Below are positions 51,868 through 61,512 of a DNA stretch of 64,000 bases, piece after piece. Each line of letters begins with the position of its first letter. Within the stretch, counting starts at the first letter, position 1. Under the pieces are notes generated by a model. That model did no database searches. It saw only the letters and a program-made list of their open reading frames with translations, and was not told the DNA's origin. Source of the stretch: Tous-C4FEB sp044356555 (lineage in GTDB: Bacteria > Verrucomicrobiota > Verrucomicrobiia > Opitutales > Opitutaceae); contig JBIKWB010000025.1 in assembly GCA_044356555.1 (NCBI GenBank), forward strand, positions 13,005-77,004, in the 5' to 3' direction. Made by a program: the position numbers and the translations under genes.

Positions 51868-52263
51868 ATGCCTGAAAGTACGCCGTTTTTCCAAGTTGCT
51901 TTGAATCTGCCTCACGCCGGCAGGGTCGCGCGGCGTATCTTGCTGTTGATTTCCGAACTCCCTCGGACGAAGCACGTCTCATTAGACGGGGTGTTGGCGG
52001 TGGCCACAAAACTTGAGGGCATACTGGTGCCCTATCTCAATCTGGAGGATAATCCGCCGGCGTTGATCGCGGCTCGGGTGCGCCAAGAGGCGGCTGCGTT
52101 AGGGCGAAAGTTGGTTGATGAAATCGAAGCCGCTGGGGTCGGGCATGACCGGCTGGGCCAGTGCGTCCGAAATCTCTTCGAGTGCCTTGAACTGGGTCGG
52201 GAAGGGGCCTCGATCTCGCTTCGGGCTGGCGAAGACCCCAAATCCTTTCAGCGGCCATTTTGA
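51868..52263 (+). CDS. Small unknown protein
   Basis: 131 residues from the ATG at 51868 (a start at 51829 is possible but adds an unlikely tail). No signal, membrane segment or known motif. Helix-forming stretches (RVARRILLLISELPRTK, RQEAAALGRKLVDEIEAAG) suggest a helical bundle. Not recognised. It stands alone before the tRNA cluster. Confidence 0.55.
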   Translation: MPESTPFFQVALNLPHAGRVARRILLLISELPRTKHVSLDGVLAVATKLEGILVPYLNLEDNPPALIAARVRQEAAALGRKLVDEIEAAGVGHDRLGQCVRNLFECLELGREGASISLRAGEDPKSFQRPF

Positions 52264-52399
52264 ACGCCGGGAACTCCAAACCTGCGCATTTTTGGGCTGG
52301 GGGGCGGAGGAAAAGGTGAGGCGCGAGCGGTGTGGGCCGCAGCTGAAATCGCAGTTGACATCAGAGGGTGCAGCGTGACTTTTCCACCCTTCATTTGTT

Positions 52400-52474
<75 letters not shown>

Positions 52475-52520
52475 CTTTTGTTTTTTCCACTTCTTTTCGG
52501 CAAGTTTTCGGGGGATTCTG

Positions 52521-52595
52521 GCCGGCGTAGCTCAATGGTAGAGCACCTGTTTTGTAAACAGGCGGTTGCGGGTTCGAATCCCATCGCCGGCTCCA
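52521..52595 (+). tRNA. tRNA-Thr (TGT)
   Basis: Acceptor GCCGGCG with CGCCGGC, anticodon arm CCTGT-TTTGTAA-ACAGG (anticodon TGT), T-arm GCGGGTTCGAATCCCAT, encoded CCA. 46 bases after tRNA-Lys. Confidence 0.95.
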
Positions 52596-52643
52596 TCCCG
52601 AGAGACACGGCCGACGGATTTCATCAGAGAACCAAAATTTTAC

Positions 52644-52717
52644 TGCCTGATGGTGTAATGGTAGCACAAGCGACTCTGACTCGCTTAGTCTAGGTTCGAT
52701 CCCTAGTCGGGCAGCCA
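52644..52717 (+). tRNA. tRNA-Gln (CTG)
   Basis: Acceptor TGCCTGA with TCGGGCA (the weak first U-A pair is typical of tRNA-Gln), anticodon arm AGCGA-CTCTGAC-TCGCT (anticodon CTG), T-arm CTAGGTTCGATCCCTAG, encoded CCA. Confidence 0.94.
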
Positions 52718-52726
52718 GTTTGCAGA

Positions 52727-52768
52727 AAAGAAAACCCCCACTTCGACGTTGGTCGAAATGGGGGCTGA
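52727..52768 (-). terminator. Rho-independent terminator of the molybdoenzyme operon
   Basis: Long hairpin CCCCCACTTCGAC / GTCGAAATGGGGG with a 4-base loop and one mismatch. On the minus strand it is followed by TTTTCTTTT. It lies about 25 bases past the stop of the large-subunit gene. It may also protect the tRNA cluster from read-through of that operon. Confidence 0.85.
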
Positions 52769-52790
52769 ATTTGGCGAAACGGGACGGGCG

Positions 52791-55034
52791 TCAGCTCCAG
52801 CGCAGATCGACGCGGGACAGGGGCATTTGGCGGATGCGTTTGCCCGTGGCGGCGAAGATTGCGTTGCAGATGGCCGGCGCAACTGGTGGCAAAGCCGGTT
52901 CACCGATGCCGGTGGTCGGGTAGTCGGTCGAGAGGAAGTAGGTCTCTACTTTGGCCGGTGCCTCGGTGATTCGCATGAGCGGGTAATCGTTGAAATTACC
53001 CTGCACTACGCGTCCACGCTCGATATTGATCTCTTGGCTCTTCAAAGCACAGAGACCGTCGAGCACGGAGCCCTCGACTTGATTTTCGGCGCCACTGAGG
53101 TTGACGACTTGGGCACCGATGTCGGCGCCGGTGACGAAGCGATCCACTTTGAGTTCGCCGTCTTTGGTGACGGTGACTTCGGCGACCTGGGCGAAGTAGC
53201 CGCGGTGACTGAAGTGGAACGCGATTCCCGCGCCCGAACCTTTGGCGAACTTCTTTTGGCCCCAGCCCGCCTTCTCGGCTGCGAACTTCAGGACGTTGCG
53301 CATTCTGGCGACGTTGTAGGGCGCGCCGCCTCCTTTGGCTTTGCCGCCGCCGGGCGGTGTGCTTGCCGGCATTTCGTCTTTATCGCCGAGGATTTCGAGG
53401 CGGAGTTCGAGCGGATCGCGCCCGCCGGCGTGGGCGAGCTCGTCGATGAAGCTATGAAAGACCCAAGAGAAAACGCAGCTGCCGGGAGCGCGCCACGGGC
53501 CCATCGGCCAACCTGTATCAAACATGGATTGATCTGCCTGATAGTTGGCGATCCACCGGCCCGGAAACTCATCGGCATTGAGCGAGCCACCGCTGCCGGG
53601 GCTACCGCCTTCGCCGAACGTGAAGAAGTGATTCTTCCAAGCGACGACTTTTCCTTTGGCGTCGATACCTCCCTTCAAGAAGTGGAGGCCGCCCGGACGA
53701 TACTGGTCGTGCTTCATGTCGTCCTCGCGCGACCAAGTGAGTTTGACGGGCGCGTTCACCTTTTGGGCAATCGCGGCGGCCTCGATGAGATAGTCGGCGC
53801 CGATACGGCGGCCAAAACCACCGCCGGCCCGATTAAGGTGCAGGATGATTTTTTCGGGCGGGATACCGAGCACGCGGTTCACCATACCGGTGCCGATGCT
53901 CGGGATTTGCGTGGGAGACCAGATTTCCATCACGCCGTCTTTCCAGTGCGCCGTGGTGTTCTGCGGCTCGAGGTTGGCGTGCGAAATGAACGGGTAGACG
54001 TAGTTGGCTTCGACAACTTTCGCGGCGCCCGCGAGGGCTGCATCGGGATCGCCGTCTTTGCGGACCACGCGTGCGCCCGGTTGGGCGGCTTTCTCCTTCG
54101 CCTGAGCGACGAAGCCATCCCAGCTCTCGGTGGCGACTTTGCCTTCGTCCCATACAACCTTGAGTTGTTTCCGGGCGGACATCGCGGCCCAGGTTGAGTC
54201 GGCGATGATCGCGACCCCGGGGACGAGCTCCTTCACCTTGTCGTTACCCGCGAGAATGAAGGCATCCTTCACGCCGGGGAGGGTCTTGATTTGGTCAAGG
54301 TTGGCGCTGACGACTTTGCCGCCGAACGCCGGGCATTTTTCGTAAACAGCGTAGAGCATCCCCGGCAGTTTGACGTCGATGCCGAATAGCGGTTTTCCGG
54401 TAACGATCGCGGGTGTGTCGTATTGGGCAACGCGGGTGCCGAGGAGTTTAAAGTCCTTGGGTTGCTTAAGCGTCACGGCGGATTTTTCCGGCACGGGCAA
54501 CGTCGCTGCCTTGGTCGCGAGCTGACCGTAGGTGAGTTTCTTGCCGGACGTGTGGACGACGGTGGCTTTCTCCGCCCGGCACTCGGAGGCGGGGACGCCC
54601 CACGTTTGGGCGGCGGCTTCGACCAACATGGTTCGCACGGTGGCTCCGACGAGGTGAAAATTGTCGTAGTTGTTCGGCGTTGAATTGCTGCCTCCCGCAC
54701 CTTGATTGCCGTACTTCTTCAGGTCGAAATCAGCTTGTTCGATGGCGATGTCCTTAAACGGCACTTCGAGCTGTTCCGCGATGATCATCGGGAGCGAGGT
54801 CTTCACACCTTGGCCCATCTCGGGTTGTTTCGAGACGATGGTCACTTTGCCGGCCGTCGTGATACGGACAAAGGCGTTCGGCGTGAAATCGGCTGTGGCT
54901 GAAGCGGCCGAGGCGGCAGCAGCGTCGCCGCCGGAGCGAATATAAAACGCGAGGGCGAAGCCGCCGCCGGCAAGGCCGGTGAATTTCAGAAAATCGCGGC
55001 GACCAACGGGGCGGGAGAGAAGGGGAGTGTTCAT
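52791..55034 (-). CDS. Molybdopterin-binding large subunit (isoquinoline 1-oxidoreductase beta / aldehyde dehydrogenase type)
   Basis: Xanthine-oxidase-family large subunit of 747 residues. A Tat-like signal GRRDFLKFTGLAGGG (about 11-25) indicates export. Molybdopterin-contact blocks include GQGVKTSLPMIIAEQLEVPF, FGRRIGADYLIEAAAIAQKV, and APGSCVFSWVFHSFIDELAH. The catalytic Glu lies in TTGIGEPALPP near the C-terminus. It starts on the stop of the small-subunit gene (ATGA at 55031-55034), so expression is coupled. Together they hydroxylate an aldehyde or N-heterocycle; the substrate is not readable. A cytochrome partner is not seen next to it. Confidence 0.92.
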   Translation of the reverse strand: MNTPLLSRPVGRRDFLKFTGLAGGGFALAFYIRSGGDAAAASAASATADFTPNAFVRITTAGKVTIVSKQPEMGQGVKTSLPMIIAEQLEVPFKDIAIEQADFDLKKYGNQGAGGSNSTPNNYDNFHLVGATVRTMLVEAAAQTWGVPASECRAEKATVVHTSGKKLTYGQLATKAATLPVPEKSAVTLKQPKDFKLLGTRVAQYDTPAIVTGKPLFGIDVKLPGMLYAVYEKCPAFGGKVVSANLDQIKTLPGVKDAFILAGNDKVKELVPGVAIIADSTWAAMSARKQLKVVWDEGKVATESWDGFVAQAKEKAAQPGARVVRKDGDPDAALAGAAKVVEANYVYPFISHANLEPQNTTAHWKDGVMEIWSPTQIPSIGTGMVNRVLGIPPEKIILHLNRAGGGFGRRIGADYLIEAAAIAQKVNAPVKLTWSREDDMKHDQYRPGGLHFLKGGIDAKGKVVAWKNHFFTFGEGGSPGSGGSLNADEFPGRWIANYQADQSMFDTGWPMGPWRAPGSCVFSWVFHSFIDELAHAGGRDPLELRLEILGDKDEMPASTPPGGGKAKGGGAPYNVARMRNVLKFAAEKAGWGQKKFAKGSGAGIAFHFSHRGYFAQVAEVTVTKDGELKVDRFVTGADIGAQVVNLSGAENQVEGSVLDGLCALKSQEINIERGRVVQGNFNDYPLMRITEAPAKVETYFLSTDYPTTGIGEPALPPVAPAICNAIFAATGKRIRQMPLSRVDLRWS

Positions 55035-55516
55035 TGGGCACCTCCGGTGGCGGGAGTGAGAGTGGCGGCGAGTTTGATGCCGGCGCGAATGCGCATGTAG
55101 GTGCCGCAGCGGCACAGATTGCCCGCCATGGCGCCGTCGATGTCTTCGTCCGTCGGCTTGGGGTTGTCCTTCAGCAGTGCGGCTGCGGTCATGATTTGAC
55201 CGGCCTGACAGTAACCGCATTGGGCGACATCGAGCTCTGACCACGCCTGCTGCACCGGGTGCAGCTTGGTGGCGTCGGCGGCGAGGCCTTCGATCGTGGT
55301 GATCTTCATGCGACCGACCGTTGAGACGGGCAACATGCAGGACCGGGAAGGAACCCCGTTGACGTGAATGGTGCAGGCGCCGCACTGGCCGATGCCGCAA
55401 CCAAATTTCGTGCCGACGAGTTCGAGATGATCGCGCAACACCCAGAGCAGCGGGGTGTCGGCGGCCGCGTCCACCGAGCGGGACTGGCCGTTAACTTGGA
55501 GTGTGTATTTTGGCAT
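55031..55516 (-). CDS. [2Fe-2S]-binding small subunit (IorA-like)
   Basis: 161 residues with two iron-sulfur clusters. The plant-type cluster Cys residues are in GCGIGQCGACTIHVNG with a further Cys in SRSCMLPV. The second cluster is in CGYCQAGQIM and LCRCGTYMRI. It transfers electrons from the molybdenum subunit. No signal peptide, so it is probably carried out with the Tat-exported large subunit. First gene of the pair. Confidence 0.94.
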   Translation of the reverse strand: MPKYTLQVNGQSRSVDAAADTPLLWVLRDHLELVGTKFGCGIGQCGACTIHVNGVPSRSCMLPVSTVGRMKITTIEGLAADATKLHPVQQAWSELDVAQCGYCQAGQIMTAAALLKDNPKPTDEDIDGAMAGNLCRCGTYMRIRAGIKLAATLTPATGGAQ

Positions 55517-55877
55517 GGGAGGCAGGGGGAGAAAGTCGACTCTTACGATGGCGAGAAAGACGGAACGACGGGCTGAACGTCACTAAAAAAACTACGGTGA
55601 CGAAATGTTCGCGGTGCGCAAGCGACGGGCCTTTATTGCGAGTGGGGGGAGAGGTGAGGGCGTCGGTTAACGCATGAACCTTTGCAGCCCCGTCGCTGCA
55701 TTTGGGTGGCCGAGAATACGTGGCGCCGACGATTGACATTCGGCCGGAGCGATTGGTTTTTTCTCTCGCATGACCCTACCCCGGTGCGGCGCGAAGCGTG
55801 TTTGGTGGCCTCGGGGTGTTTTTCTGATCGATTCGGGACAAGGGTTGTTACCCAATAACGGGCGGTCGGTGCACTAC
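55517..55877. other. 361-bp divergent intergenic region
   Basis: Lies between the molybdoenzyme operon (minus) and the DUF1592 gene (plus) and should hold both promoters. No clear operator, RNA or small gene was found. Confidence 0.4.
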
Positions 55878-58800
55878 ATGAAGCGATCGAAGCCAATGCT
55901 CTCGCGTTTTGTTGTCGGCCTTTTCCTGGGTGCCTCTTTTCCTGCACTGAGTTGCGGGCGAGCGCCCGACAACGCGATGGCGATGCTGGAGCTGGATTTT
56001 GAAAAGACGGTCCGTCCGCTGCTAAAAACCTATTGCGTTACCTGTCACTCGACCTCGAAGCAAAAGGGTGAGTTGGACTTGGAGCGCTTTGTTTCGATGG
56101 GGGACATCAGGCGGCACCCGCTGATTTGGAAAAAGATAACGGAGCAGTTGGAGCACCGAGAGATGCCGCCGGCGGACGAGCCGCAGCCGAGCGTGGAAGA
56201 AATCGCCCGACTCTCGGGCTGGATTGATCGCACCTTGGGAGCTTGGGCGCGCGAGCGGGCGGGCGATCCGGGCCCCGTGGTTCTGCGGCGGTTGTCCAAC
56301 GCCGAATACACTTACACCGTCCGCGACCTCACGGGAGTCGCCTCGCTCGACCCCGCCAAAGAATTTCCCATCGATGGAGCGGCGGGCGAAGGTTTCATGA
56401 ACACGGGGCAGGCACTGGTGATGTCACCCTCGCTCGTCACCAAATACCTTGATGCGGGTAAGGCCATCTCGGGCCATGCGGTGCTTTTGCCCGATGGATT
56501 TGAGTTTTTTTCCGGGTTGAGCCGACGGGATTGGACGGAGGAAATCCTCACGCAGATCCGCGCGCTTTACGCGGAGTATACCGACGGCCACGGCGGATCG
56601 AAAGTAAACTTGCAGGGCATTCTGACCGAAACGAACACCGGCGGACGCCTCCCGGTTGACCGTTACGTTGCGGCGGCACTGGCGGAGCGGACAGCGCTGC
56701 GGTCGGGAGCAAAGAACGTCGCCGGCGTGGCGGGCGAACGCGGGCTGAGCCCTCGTTATTTCGGCGCGCTTTGGGCGATGCTGGAAAGCTCCGAGCCGTC
56801 GTCGTCGCTTGATGAGATTCGCGGACTTTGGCGCGCGACGGATGCTGATGATCCCGCCGCCGTGGTTGCGGCGATCGCGGCGTGGCAAAAAACGCTCTGG
56901 CGATTCAATACCGTGGGTCACATCGGCAAGCTTGGCGGACCGCGAACTTGGATGGAGGCCGTCAACCCGCTCACGGCGAATCAAGAGCTCCGGCTCCCCT
57001 TACCCCCAGCCAACGCCGAGGGTGAGGTCACGATTTATTTGGCCGCCACGGATGCGGGCGACGGAAGCCAAGACGATACCGTGGTGTGGAATCGGCCGCG
57101 GATCGTTGCGCCCGGACGGCCCGACCTGCTGCTGCGCGACGTGCGTGAAGTTGGCCATGAATTCAAGCGTCGGCGCTCGGTGGTTTTTGCCCAAGCGGCG
57201 GGTGCGCTTGCGGCCGCCGCGCAGGCGGAAGCGACCGGCCGGAGCGACCGCGCACAGCTCGCGGTCGACTACGGCGTGAGCGATGAGGCGGTGCACGCTT
57301 GGTTCGACTATTTGGGCGTTGGTGTACCGGCGGCAGTCGCCGATGCGGACGTGATCAAGAAACCAATTTCGGGCCACAGCGGCCAGCCCGTCGTTCGGGG
57401 GTGGGGAGAGAGTGACGCCCCGGCAATTCTCGCAAATCCCTCGGCTCAAACCGTGCGAATTCCCGGGGTCATCGAACCGCGCGGTATTGCGGTGCTGCCC
57501 TCGGCAACTCAACAGGTCGTGATCGGTTGGCGTAGCCCTGAGGCCGACCGTTTTCGGATCGAGGCCGAAGTCGCCCAGGCGCACACCGGTTGCGGTAATG
57601 GTGTCAGGTGGACGATCGAGTTGCGCCGCGGCTTAACGAGAAACGTGCTAGGAACCGGCACCCTCACTTACGGCCGCAGTGTCGCGAAAATCGAACCACT
57701 GGAGAATGTGGCGCTGCGTCCGGGAGATTTGGTTTCGTTAATGATCGGAAGTCGCGGCGAGGCGGGCTGCGATTTGACCACGGTCAATTTCAAGCTCACC
57801 AGCATGGGGGGCTTGGGCCGAGTTTGGGACTTCGCGAGCGAGGTTGCAGGGGACATCGGGGCCGGAAATCCGCGGGCGGATCGTTTCGGCCGTTCGGCCG
57901 TTTGGTGTTTCTATACCCAGCCGGAAGTGGCGGTGAATGCCGGTGAAAGGACGATCCCCGCGCAGTCGCTGTTGGCCCAGTGGCAGGTCGCGGCGGATTC
58001 TACGGTCAAGAACCGGTTGGCGCGCGAACTACAATCCTTGCTGACCGGACCACCGCCGGCCTGGGATGTGCCCGCGCCGGTCAGCTTGACGGCGCGTGAT
58101 CCCAAAGCCCCGAAGACGGTGGAGAATCCACAGGCAAAACTTTATCGGGAGCTCTCGGCGTTTGGCGGTCCGCTGTTTTCGCCGAAGGTTAAAGCCAACT
58201 CGCCGGGCAAGGGTGGGTGGGACACATCGTGGGGACTGGATGAGGCGAGCTTTGGTCGGTCAGTCGAAGGTGGGGCGGCGGTGGACGCAGGGAGTCTGGC
58301 GACGCGCGCGCCATCGGTGATCGAAATCCGGTTGCCGGGGGAACTTGCGGCTGGCGCTGAGTTTGTGACGAACGGCACGTTGGACCCGTCGGCGGGGACT
58401 GATGCCAGCGTGCAGATGCGGGTGCTCACGGCAAAACCCGAGTCCTTAAACCGCCGATGGGCGACGACCTTTGTGGAGAAGGGTGACTTGGGGGCTTGGC
58501 CGGCCGACAATCGCAAACTGGCGCACTCGGCCCCGATCATCGTGCAGGCTGACAGCCGCGCGAGGGCGCGTTACGAGGCGGGCTTCGATGCGTTCCGCCA
58601 ATTTTTTCCCGCCGCGCTTTGTTATCAAAAAATCGTGCCGGTGGACGAGGCGGTGACCCTCACCCTCTTTCACCGGGAGGATGAACCCTTGGTGCGCCTG
58701 ATGCTCGACGATACTCGGCGCGAGCGCCTCGACCGGCTTTGGGCGCAGTTGCGTTTCGTGAGCCAAGACGCGCTGACGCTCGTCGATGCGTTTGAGCAAC

Positions 58801-60164
58801 TGTGGCAGTATGCAACGCAAGACGGCGATCCCAGGGCGTTTGAGCCGCTGCGAAAGCCGATTGAAGAACGGGCGGCGGAGTTTCGGCGGCAGTTGGTTGC
58901 CAGCGAGCCTCGGCACTTGGACGCGCTCTTGGGGTTCGCCGCGCGCGCCTACCGTCGACCGCTGACTGCGTCCGAGGGCGAGGGTTTTCGTCACCTTTAC
59001 CAAGCGCTGCGCGGAAAAGAACTGCCCCATGAAGAAGCTCTACGGCTTGTTTTGGCGCGAGTCTTCATCTCGCCGCATTTTTTGTATCGGAGCGAAACGC
59101 CCGGTCCGGCACTGGCGCAGGTGCCGCTCAACGACTGGGAGCTCGCCACGAGGCTCAGCTACTTTCTCACCTCTTCCACGCCCGACGCCCCGCTCATGAC
59201 GGCCGCTGCCGCGGGCCGGTTGCGAGATCCCGATGTGCTCGCCGCGCACGCCCGTCGACTCACGTCGGACGACCGAGCGCGGCGGATGGCCATCGAGTTT
59301 GCCTGCCAATGGCTGCACATTCGCGACTTCGATACCCTCGATGAAAAGAGCGAGCGGCATTTCCCGACTTTCGCCGGGTTGCGCGGTGAAATGTATGAAG
59401 AGTCGATTCGCTTCTTCGCCGATCTTTTTCAGGGCAACCGGTCCGTGCTCTCTATTTTGGACGCGGATCATACCTTTTTAAATGAAGCGTTGGCGGTACA
59501 TTACGGGATCCCGAACATAACCGGTGAGGCGTGGCGACGCGTTGACGGAATGAAAGCGTTTTCACGCGGCGGTATTTTGGGCCAGGCGACCACGTTGTCG
59601 AAACAGTCCGGTGCGTCGCGCACGAGTCCGATTCTACGTGGCAACTGGGTGGCGGAAGCCTTGCTGGGCGACAAGCTGCCGCGACCCCCGAAGGATGTGC
59701 CGTTGTTACCCCAAGATGAGGCGACGGAGACGCTCACCGTGCGTCAGTTGACCGAGAAGCATACCTCCGATCCCCGCTGCGCGAGCTGCCATTCGCGCAT
59801 CGATGCTTATGGGTTTTCTTTGGAGCAATTCGACGCCATCGGCCGTCGGCGGGACGTCGATCTGGGCGGGCGTCCGATCGACGCCAAGGCGAACGTGGCC
59901 GATGGTACGGAAATCGAAGGCATCACCGGCTTACGGGATTATTTGCTGACGACCCGCCGCGACGCGTTCCTGAAGCAGTTCAATCGCAAATTGCTCGGCT
60001 ACGCTTTGGGCCGGGCGGTGTTGCTTTCCGACGAACCGCTGTTGGACGAGATAAAGGCGCGGTTGGAGGGCGGCGGTTATCGGATCAACGAGGCCATCGA
60101 TGCGATCGTCCGGAGCCGGCAATTCCGGGAGATCCGCGGCCGTGAGACAAATTTCGAAGAGTAA
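55878..60164 (+). CDS. Very long DUF1592-type cytochrome c domain protein
   Basis: 1428 residues from ATG 55878, with a signal peptide (about 1-27). Domain order: PSCyt1-like haem site YCVTCHST (about 52-59), DUF1587 (about 145-215), a middle region of some 800 residues with several beta-rich blocks, then DUF1595 (YRRPLTASEGEGFRHLYQAL), DUF1592 (LNDWELATRLSYFLTSSTPD), DUF1588 with a second CASCH site (about 1300-1305), and DUF1585 at the end. Most family members are much shorter because they lack the middle insert. Paired with the DUF1552 gene 18 bases downstream. Function unproven; often linked to polysaccharide use in Planctomycetota/Verrucomicrobiota. Confidence 0.88.
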   Translation: MKRSKPMLSRFVVGLFLGASFPALSCGRAPDNAMAMLELDFEKTVRPLLKTYCVTCHSTSKQKGELDLERFVSMGDIRRHPLIWKKITEQLEHREMPPADEPQPSVEEIARLSGWIDRTLGAWARERAGDPGPVVLRRLSNAEYTYTVRDLTGVASLDPAKEFPIDGAAGEGFMNTGQALVMSPSLVTKYLDAGKAISGHAVLLPDGFEFFSGLSRRDWTEEILTQIRALYAEYTDGHGGSKVNLQGILTETNTGGRLPVDRYVAAALAERTALRSGAKNVAGVAGERGLSPRYFGALWAMLESSEPSSSLDEIRGLWRATDADDPAAVVAAIAAWQKTLWRFNTVGHIGKLGGPRTWMEAVNPLTANQELRLPLPPANAEGEVTIYLAATDAGDGSQDDTVVWNRPRIVAPGRPDLLLRDVREVGHEFKRRRSVVFAQAAGALAAAAQAEATGRSDRAQLAVDYGVSDEAVHAWFDYLGVGVPAAVADADVIKKPISGHSGQPVVRGWGESDAPAILANPSAQTVRIPGVIEPRGIAVLPSATQQVVIGWRSPEADRFRIEAEVAQAHTGCGNGVRWTIELRRGLTRNVLGTGTLTYGRSVAKIEPLENVALRPGDLVSLMIGSRGEAGCDLTTVNFKLTSMGGLGRVWDFASEVAGDIGAGNPRADRFGRSAVWCFYTQPEVAVNAGERTIPAQSLLAQWQVAADSTVKNRLARELQSLLTGPPPAWDVPAPVSLTARDPKAPKTVENPQAKLYRELSAFGGPLFSPKVKANSPGKGGWDTSWGLDEASFGRSVEGGAAVDAGSLATRAPSVIEIRLPGELAAGAEFVTNGTLDPSAGTDASVQMRVLTAKPESLNRRWATTFVEKGDLGAWPADNRKLAHSAPIIVQADSRARARYEAGFDAFRQFFPAALCYQKIVPVDEAVTLTLFHREDEPLVRLMLDDTRRERLDRLWAQLRFVSQDALTLVDAFEQLWQYATQDGDPRAFEPLRKPIEERAAEFRRQLVASEPRHLDALLGFAARAYRRPLTASEGEGFRHLYQALRGKELPHEEALRLVLARVFISPHFLYRSETPGPALAQVPLNDWELATRLSYFLTSSTPDAPLMTAAAAGRLRDPDVLAAHARRLTSDDRARRMAIEFACQWLHIRDFDTLDEKSERHFPTFAGLRGEMYEESIRFFADLFQGNRSVLSILDADHTFLNEALAVHYGIPNITGEAWRRVDGMKAFSRGGILGQATTLSKQSGASRTSPILRGNWVAEALLGDKLPRPPKDVPLLPQDEATETLTVRQLTEKHTSDPRCASCHSRIDAYGFSLEQFDAIGRRRDVDLGGRPIDAKANVADGTEIEGITGLRDYLLTTRRDAFLKQFNRKLLGYALGRAVLLSDEPLLDEIKARLEGGGYRINEAIDAIVRSRQFREIRGRETNFEE

Positions 60165-60182
60165 CCCCAACGATTCAAACCG

Positions 60183-61487
60183 ATGAAAACCCACCACCTG
60201 TCACGGCGAACCTTTTTGCGCGGCGTCGGCGTCACGATGGCGCTGCCTTGGATGGAGTCGTTCAATGTCTGGGGCGACGAGCCGCGTGGTCGGAGTCCGT
60301 CGAGCGAGGCGCCCGTGCGGCTGGCGGTGCTGTTTTCCGGCAACGGGTTTCACAGCAAGGAGTGGTGGGCGAAGGGCACGGGTGAGCAAATGGAGTTGGG
60401 CCAGGTGTTGGCTCCGCTTGCGGCCCACCGGAAGAAGATGCTCTTCGTGCGGGGCCTTTACAACGAGCAGGCTCTGAAGGGTAACATCCACAGTTCACAG
60501 ACGGGGAATCTGCTCTCGGGCGCGCCGTTGGCTGCCGGCGGCGAGATTCGTTCGGGCACGAGTATCGACCAACTGCTGGCGCAGCGCTACGGCCAGTCGA
60601 CGAAGGTGCCGAGTCTCGTGCTCGGCTGCGAGAAATCCAATCCGTCGGTGCACAAGAATTACTCGATGCTCTACAGCTCGCACATTTCGTGGAGCTCTCC
60701 GACCACCCCGACGCCGCTGGAAATTTATCCGGCTCTCGCCTTTGACCGCCTTTTTAAGGACGAAGTCCAGCGGGGCGACCAAAGTGTGCTCGATGCGGTC
60801 CTGGACGATGCGGGCGGACTGCGCCGACGGCTCAGCCGTTCGGATCAACACAAGCTCGACGAATACCTGCACTCGGTGCGCGACGTCGAGAGACGCATCG
60901 ATAACGCGGGCAAGAAGGGCGAGCTCCAAGGTTGGCGACCCACGCTCGAAAAGCCCGATATGCCGCGTCCGGCCGACGGGATACCGCAGGATATCGGCGA
61001 ACACATGCGCCTGATGGCGGACCTTCTCGTGCTTGGTTTCCAAACCGACGCGACGCGAATTACATCGCTCAAGCTGAACAACGATCACTCGTCGCTGCGC
61101 TTTCCCAATCTCGGGGTGGACTACATGATCCACCACCTTTTGTCCCACTCCGACTCGGCCGACTGGCTAAAGGTTAACCAATTTTTCACCGAGCAGGTGG
61201 CCTACATCGCGCGGAAGCTGGACGCGATTAACGAGGGTCCGCGCACCCTGCTCGACAACTCCATGCTGCTTTTCTGCTCCTCCATGCTGACCGGCAATCA
61301 TGAGGCCCGGCAGTTGCCCGTGGTGCTGTTGGGCGGGGGTGGCGGGCGCATCAAAGGCGGACGGATCCTCGACTACACCGGCAAACCTGACCGCCAAATG
61401 TGCCGCCTCTACCTTTCAATGATGGACAAAATGGATGTGCGGTTGCCGAAGTTCGGCGACGCGACCACGGCGCTCGAGGAAGTCTGA
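60183..61487 (+). CDS. DUF1552 protein, partner of the DUF1592 protein
   Basis: 434 residues. Tat signal SRRTFLRGVGVTMALPWMES (about 6-25). Family blocks include LAVLFSGNGFHSKEWWAKG, LRRRLSRSDQHKLDEYLHSV, and DATRITSLKLNNDHSSLRF. The end MDKMDVRLPKFGDATTALEE is typical. DUF1552 resembles DUF1501/sulfatase-like exported proteins, but no catalytic set is established. It is nearly always found next to DUF1592 genes, as here, and the two are presumably an exported pair. Confidence 0.92.
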   Translation: MKTHHLSRRTFLRGVGVTMALPWMESFNVWGDEPRGRSPSSEAPVRLAVLFSGNGFHSKEWWAKGTGEQMELGQVLAPLAAHRKKMLFVRGLYNEQALKGNIHSSQTGNLLSGAPLAAGGEIRSGTSIDQLLAQRYGQSTKVPSLVLGCEKSNPSVHKNYSMLYSSHISWSSPTTPTPLEIYPALAFDRLFKDEVQRGDQSVLDAVLDDAGGLRRRLSRSDQHKLDEYLHSVRDVERRIDNAGKKGELQGWRPTLEKPDMPRPADGIPQDIGEHMRLMADLLVLGFQTDATRITSLKLNNDHSSLRFPNLGVDYMIHHLLSHSDSADWLKVNQFFTEQVAYIARKLDAINEGPRTLLDNSMLLFCSSMLTGNHEARQLPVVLLGGGGGRIKGGRILDYTGKPDRQMCRLYLSMMDKMDVRLPKFGDATTALEEV

Positions 61488-61512
61488 CCGCCACTCGGCC
61501 CCGCGGGGCCCA

